Origin: Bacteroidota bacterium
Lineage (GTDB): Bacteria; Bacteroidota; Bacteroidia; Chitinophagales; Chitinophagaceae
Direction: 5' to 3'
Length of the DNA: 26,887 nt
NCBI GenBank assembly: GCA_025361325.1
Contig: JANYAL010000138.1
Location: 1 to 26,887, forward strand
The translations under genes and the position numbers were made by a program. The notes beneath the pieces are model-generated. The model made no database searches. It was given only the letters and a program-made list of their open reading frames with translations, and had not been told where the DNA came from. Below, piece by piece: positions 24,049 to 26,887 of this stretch. Position 1 is the stretch's first letter. Each line of letters starts with the position of its first letter.

Positions 24049-24078
24049 AGTAAGGACCAGCCAGGGTTGGTCCTTACT
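24049..24078. terminator. Hairpin between a lipoprotein gene and a decayed convergent gene
   Basis: AGTAAGGACCA (24049-24059) and TGGTCCTTACT (24068-24078) form a perfect 11-bp stem with an 8-nt loop. It lies between the + strand lipoprotein stop (23991) and the - strand pseudogene end (24090), the place for a convergent terminator, but lacks a good T-tract on either side, so efficiency is uncertain. Confidence 0.6.
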
Positions 24079-24089
24079 GCATGAAAGGG

Positions 24090-24403
24090 TTAAATGATTA
24101 TCCGATTCCCAAATGAACGGAGGTTTATCTTTCTTTCCGGCGACCATGACCCTGATATAGACCGGGTACCCATTCTTAATTCCTGTGTTACGGGTGCAGC
24201 CCAAGGACCGCATGAATAATGATAGAAACCATGGCCTGTTTAGCAGTCCCTATCTATCCATACATTGTCCTGTCCCGGATGTGCAGGCCTTTCCACCAAA
24301 CGGAAGACAGGTATATCTTTACATAGATTGGCGCCGATGCCGGAAAAGATACCGCCAAGATAATGGTCATCAAGACCGCCATCCTGGTAAGATTCTTTTT
24401 CAT
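24090..24403 (-). pseudogene. Decayed secreted YXWGXW-repeat-type protein
   Basis: ATG 24403 opens a convincing signal peptide (MKKNLTRMAVLMTIILAVSF, ending PASA) followed by PIYVKI, the start of mature YXWGXW/WXXGXW-type proteins of Bacteroidota. The frame then diverges from the expected sequence, and the family's next block is found in another frame: VERPAHPGQDNVWIDRDC, then a TAA (24242-24240). Beyond that stop the same frame still reads like the family (GFYHYSCGPWAAPVTQE, GSWSPERK) until a TAA at 24090. So at least one frameshift and one nonsense change are present, and several key Trp residues are lost. Family naming comes from memory of this pattern. Confidence 0.7.
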
Positions 24404-24629
24404 TCTCTTTTGCCCGGTAGTACAGAAGTGCTGCAATACTATACATCATGCAGTGTGTAAACCCGGAATGCCGATTCAAACATCAGCCGGAGAACAAATC
24501 TCCCTGTTTTGATAAATTATCTTTCCGGTTTGATGGTATTGCAAAGGGTGTATATTTTTAACCTGGGGATCTTTACCTGTATATAAACAATTAATTGAAA
24601 CATCGATCCATTTTAAAACCTTTAAACAA

Positions 24630-25043
24630 ATGATGATTACCATCTTACTTGCTGCCGGCACCTTCCTGAATGCACCTGATACGGCCAGGCACCCTATCGA
24701 TATCAAACTGGAGCGTTGTTTATCACATTCCAATGCCACCATGCCCAGGGCCGAGTGTTACAGTACCGCCTATACGTCCTGGGAAAAAGATATCGATGTT
24801 TCCGGTAAAAAACTGTTGGCCAAAGCCGGGGAAAAAGAAAAGGCATCCCTGGTAGCTACCCAAATGGCCTGGGAAAAGGACAGGGATGCCCGTTTTCAGC
24901 AGATCGCCGACAGATACAATAAAATGCGCGGTACGGGGTACATTCCTGCAAGGGTAAAGTTACGTATGGAAATATTGCGGGAGCGGGCCCTGCAACTGGA
25001 AAAAGAACTGAAGACAGGCACAATACCCGCCTCAGTTCCATAA
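24630..25043 (+). CDS. Secreted LprI/DUF1311-type protein
   Basis: A 137-residue protein. A short hydrophobic N-terminus (MMITILLAAGTFLNA) acts as a weak signal peptide. The mature region has the DUF1311/LprI layout: Cys30 and Cys43 (ERCLSHSNATMPRAEC, a probable disulfide), then a helical bundle with CYSTAYTSWEKDID and TQMAWEKDRDARFQQI, the WExxRDA-type conserved end. Members include lysozyme inhibitor-like periplasmic proteins; the function here is not shown. It is helical and charged to the C-terminus. It lies 59 bp before the epimerase-like gene on the same strand and may be co-transcribed with it. Confidence 0.8.
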   Translation: MMITILLAAGTFLNAPDTARHPIDIKLERCLSHSNATMPRAECYSTAYTSWEKDIDVSGKKLLAKAGEKEKASLVATQMAWEKDRDARFQQIADRYNKMRGTGYIPARVKLRMEILRERALQLEKELKTGTIPASVP

Positions 25044-25102
25044 TGTATCAAGCATTTTTAACTATTTTTATTCTTTGTTAATACGTGCAATAATAAAATA
25101 CG

Positions 25103-26050
25103 ATGCAAACGATCATAGGATCCGGTGGTGCCATTAGTATACCGCTTGCCAAAGAGCTCAGGAATTATACTGACCGGGTGCGTTTGGTAAGCCGTAATCC
25201 GAAGAAGGTGAATGATACCGATGAAGTTTTTCCCGTTGATGTGAGCGACCATGATCAATTGGATAAAGCCATAGCAGGGAGCGATGTGGTGTATATCACC
25301 ATTGGTTTTGATTATAAACTGAAGGTGTGGCAGAACACCTGGCCCCCGTTCATACAGGCGGTGATTAAAGCCTGCAGGAAGCAGGGTGCGAAAATGGTGT
25401 TCTTTGACAATATATACATGTATTCAAAGTCGGCCATACCCCATATGACTGAAGCCGCAACTTTTGACCCGCCGAGCAAAAAAGGATTGGTCAGGAAACA
25501 ACTGGATAAGATGATCCTGAACGAAATGCAGCAAGGTACACTGCAAGCCATGATTGTGAGGGCAGCCGATTTTTACGGTCCCGATACCAATAAAAGCGTC
25601 ATCGGGGAAACGGTCGCTAAGAATTTTCTCAAGGGCAAGAAGGCTCAGGTTTTCGGCGATATTGATTGCATCCATACCTATACTTTCACCCCCGATGCGG
25701 GCAGGGCTGTCGCCATACTCGGGAATGCAGGGGATGCCTATGGACAGGTTTGGCATGCCCCCACGACACGGGAAATGCTGACCACCCGGCAATGGATCGA
25801 ACTGATAGCTCTTGAACTGAATGTGGAGCCACATATTCAGAAAATACCTACCTGGGTGTTGCGCTTGCTGGGCATATTCGACCCGTTATTACGGGAATTC
25901 CCGGAGATGATGTACCAGAATGAGATGGACTATGTTTTCGATAGCAGTAAATTTGAGAAGCGTTTCGGTATCACTGCCACACCACCTGCGGAAGGGGTCA
26001 GGATCATGCTCGATTATTTAAGGACATCTGATCTGCCCAGGGGGAAATAA
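25103..26050 (+). CDS. NAD-dependent epimerase/dehydratase-like protein (extended SDR)
   Basis: A 315-residue Rossmann-fold protein. The nucleotide-binding loop reads IIGSGGAISIPLAKELR (a GxGGxI variant of the usual GxxGxxG). A Tyr-x3-Lys pair (YMYSK, about residues 109-113) is at the catalytic position. An Asp-rich stretch (VDVSDHDQLDKAIAGSDVVY) follows the second strand, and RAADFYGP with later HTYTFTPDAGRAVAIL is typical of atypical extended SDRs. The substrate is unknown. Length is normal. It begins 59 bp after the LprI-type gene. Confidence 0.85.
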   Translation: MQTIIGSGGAISIPLAKELRNYTDRVRLVSRNPKKVNDTDEVFPVDVSDHDQLDKAIAGSDVVYITIGFDYKLKVWQNTWPPFIQAVIKACRKQGAKMVFFDNIYMYSKSAIPHMTEAATFDPPSKKGLVRKQLDKMILNEMQQGTLQAMIVRAADFYGPDTNKSVIGETVAKNFLKGKKAQVFGDIDCIHTYTFTPDAGRAVAILGNAGDAYGQVWHAPTTREMLTTRQWIELIALELNVEPHIQKIPTWVLRLLGIFDPLLREFPEMMYQNEMDYVFDSSKFEKRFGITATPPAEGVRIMLDYLRTSDLPRGK

Positions 26051-26113
26051 GTGATTTACAACAATGGATTACTGGATTCTTTTTCTTTAAAAATACGATC
26101 CTATTATTATTCC

Positions 26114-26443
26114 ATTGCAGAACAGGAGGTCATCAAGCATACTAAAATGATCTACCGGATCTGGAACAGCCGGGAATACGGGTTCTTGCATAAAGCAAGG
26201 GAAATTGTACTGTAAGTACTGATCATCGTATTTGCCGTAAGCATTTACAGCTGGTTTCATAACCACAGCGAACAAGCGCATGAACAAAGTGGAGTAAAGG
26301 CATTCCTGCCGGGATTGCAGCGCGACCTGAAAATGGGCCTCTACCAGTTTGCTTTTACCAGTAATGTTATAAAAGCTATAATTGACCATGAAAAGAACAA
26401 ATATGATAAAGCGTTAAATACGATTCATTGGACACAGGCATGA
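26114..26443 (+). pseudogene. Decayed Bacteroidota membrane protein, start lost and in-frame stop
   Basis: From ATT at 26114 the frame reads AEQEVIKHTKMIYRIWNS, then REYGFLHKAREIVL, a TAA at 26213-26215, then VLIIVFAVSIYSWFHNHSEQ and VKAFLPGLQRDLK, up to TGA 26441-26443. This follows a Bacteroidota family I know for a KEILxEIxIIVFAVSLSxWFH motif (DUF6090-like). A Glu codon (GAA) appears to have become TAA, and the usual ATG start is ATT. About 300 bp downstream show remnants of coding in shifted frames. It is thus a recent pseudogene, or a single read error at the stop. Confidence 0.7.
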
Positions 26444-26740
26444 AAGAAACCAAAGGCGTCGGGGGGTATATCAACTATATATGGTAGAGGAGGTAAAATT
26501 CGTCAAACAGCTAACAGAGAACGGGGCAGGGCTCCGGAAGATCTTTTACCTGTTCAGGAAAGTATACGCTGGTTATTGCTATAAAGACCAAACAACGACA
26601 CCCTGATTTTATTGGTCCTTTTCCTATCCGTTCCTATTACCGAGTTGCTCTAATGATTAAAATGGGCTTTGATTCCGATTAAAGGATATTTTGTTTTTTA
26701 TCCTTTCTGAATTAACTTTCTGTTCTATAAAACCCTTTTT
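26444..26740. other. Probable shifted-frame remnants downstream of the pseudogene
   Basis: After the TGA at 26441-26443 the other + frames still hold coding-like stretches (METKGVGGYINYIW-like at about 26441-26486, and VEEVKFVKQLTENGAGLRKI at about 26484-26543), both without a start. The last 150 bp are AT-rich and are taken as the leader of the gene that begins at 26741. No intact gene is supported. Confidence 0.4.
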
Positions 26741-26887
26741 GTGCAAAAACGATTGCTATATTTAATCTTTCCGATACTTGGCTTTTGCAGCATTTTACCG
26801 TCCGGTGCACAGACACCGGTTGCAGACACGGCCGATAAAAAAGTACCTGATACTGTTATTACAGGAATGTATGTGACGAGCATCACG
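26741..26887 (+). CDS. Start of a secreted protein, cut by the window edge
   Basis: The first 49 codons of an open frame with a GTG start, a basic N-terminus (MQKRLLYLIFPILGF) and a hydrophobic core ending near PSGAQ, a signal peptide. The mature part (TPVADTADKKVPDTV, ITGMYVTSIT) resembles the start of Bacteroidota exported proteins that have a GxYVTSI motif early on. The product cannot be named from this fragment. No ATG is available nearby in frame, so GTG is taken as start. Confidence 0.6.
   Translation, partial: MQKRLLYLIFPILGFCSILPSGAQTPVADTADKKVPDTVITGMYVTSIT

Noticed and set aside
24007..24213. 68-residue - strand ORF
   Set aside because: Overlaps the decayed YXWGXW-type gene in a different frame and has no recognisable domain.
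26087..26389. 100-residue - strand ORF
   Set aside because: Antisense to the family-like + strand pseudogene frame; reads as a shadow.
17319..26887. Mobile element or defence island in the accessory half
   Set aside because: No transposase, integrase, terminal repeats, target duplications, nuclease, toxin-antitoxin or restriction motifs were seen.

Overview
The window looks like a chromosomal segment from a Bacteroidota bacterium, most likely a Chitinophagaceae-type organism. The reasons are an alternative complex III (ACIII) gene cluster running directly into a cytochrome aa3 oxidase cluster, several protein types I know mainly from that phylum (DUF3341-type ActD, DUF5522-type protein, S74 'tail fiber' surface protein, ECF sigma factor paired with a membrane/beta-barrel protein), and AT-rich gene leaders without clear Shine-Dalgarno sites. 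No rRNA, tRNA, CRISPR array, transposase, integrase or recognisable defence system was found.

Region 1 (1-11753, + strand) is one long respiratory gene train: the tail of a gene that is probably actB, then actC, actD, actE, actF, coxB, coxA, ctaB (heme o synthase), two cox3-type genes, a cox4/cyoD-type gene, a factor-independent terminator, then sco1 and a DUF420 gene. Together they encode a quinol-oxidising complex (ACIII), the aa3 oxidase it feeds, and the heme and copper assembly factors. Odd points are a pair of palindromic repeats around the actC-actD junction, a four-helix CoxB, a polyhistidine CoxA N-terminus, an extra C-terminal helix in Sco1, and an EF-hand-like loop inserted in the DUF420 protein.

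Region 2 (11756-17318) holds housekeeping genes. On the - strand are a three-OB-fold-like protein, an alkyltransferase-like protein lacking the active cysteine, a small Cys-rich protein overlapping trmB, and trmB. On the + strand are a universal stress protein, a guanine deaminase and a PPM1/LCM-type methyltransferase. A bidirectional hairpin separates the last of these from a convergent unknown basic protein.

Region 3 (17319-26887) is accessory and more loosely packed. It holds a striking 90-bp inverted repeat built of 11-bp units, a large secreted S74 protein with about eighteen 51-bp tandem repeats, and an ECF sigma gene overlapping a TM-plus-beta-barrel gene. It also has a small membrane protein, a lipoprotein, a LprI/DUF1311-type protein, an NAD(P)-binding epimerase-like protein and the start of a secreted protein at the right edge. 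Two decayed genes lie here that normal ORF calling would miss: a YXWGXW-type secreted protein (24090-24403, - strand) and a membrane protein with a lost start and an in-frame stop (26114-26443, + strand).

All family assignments come from reading motifs by eye. Nothing was searched against a database.
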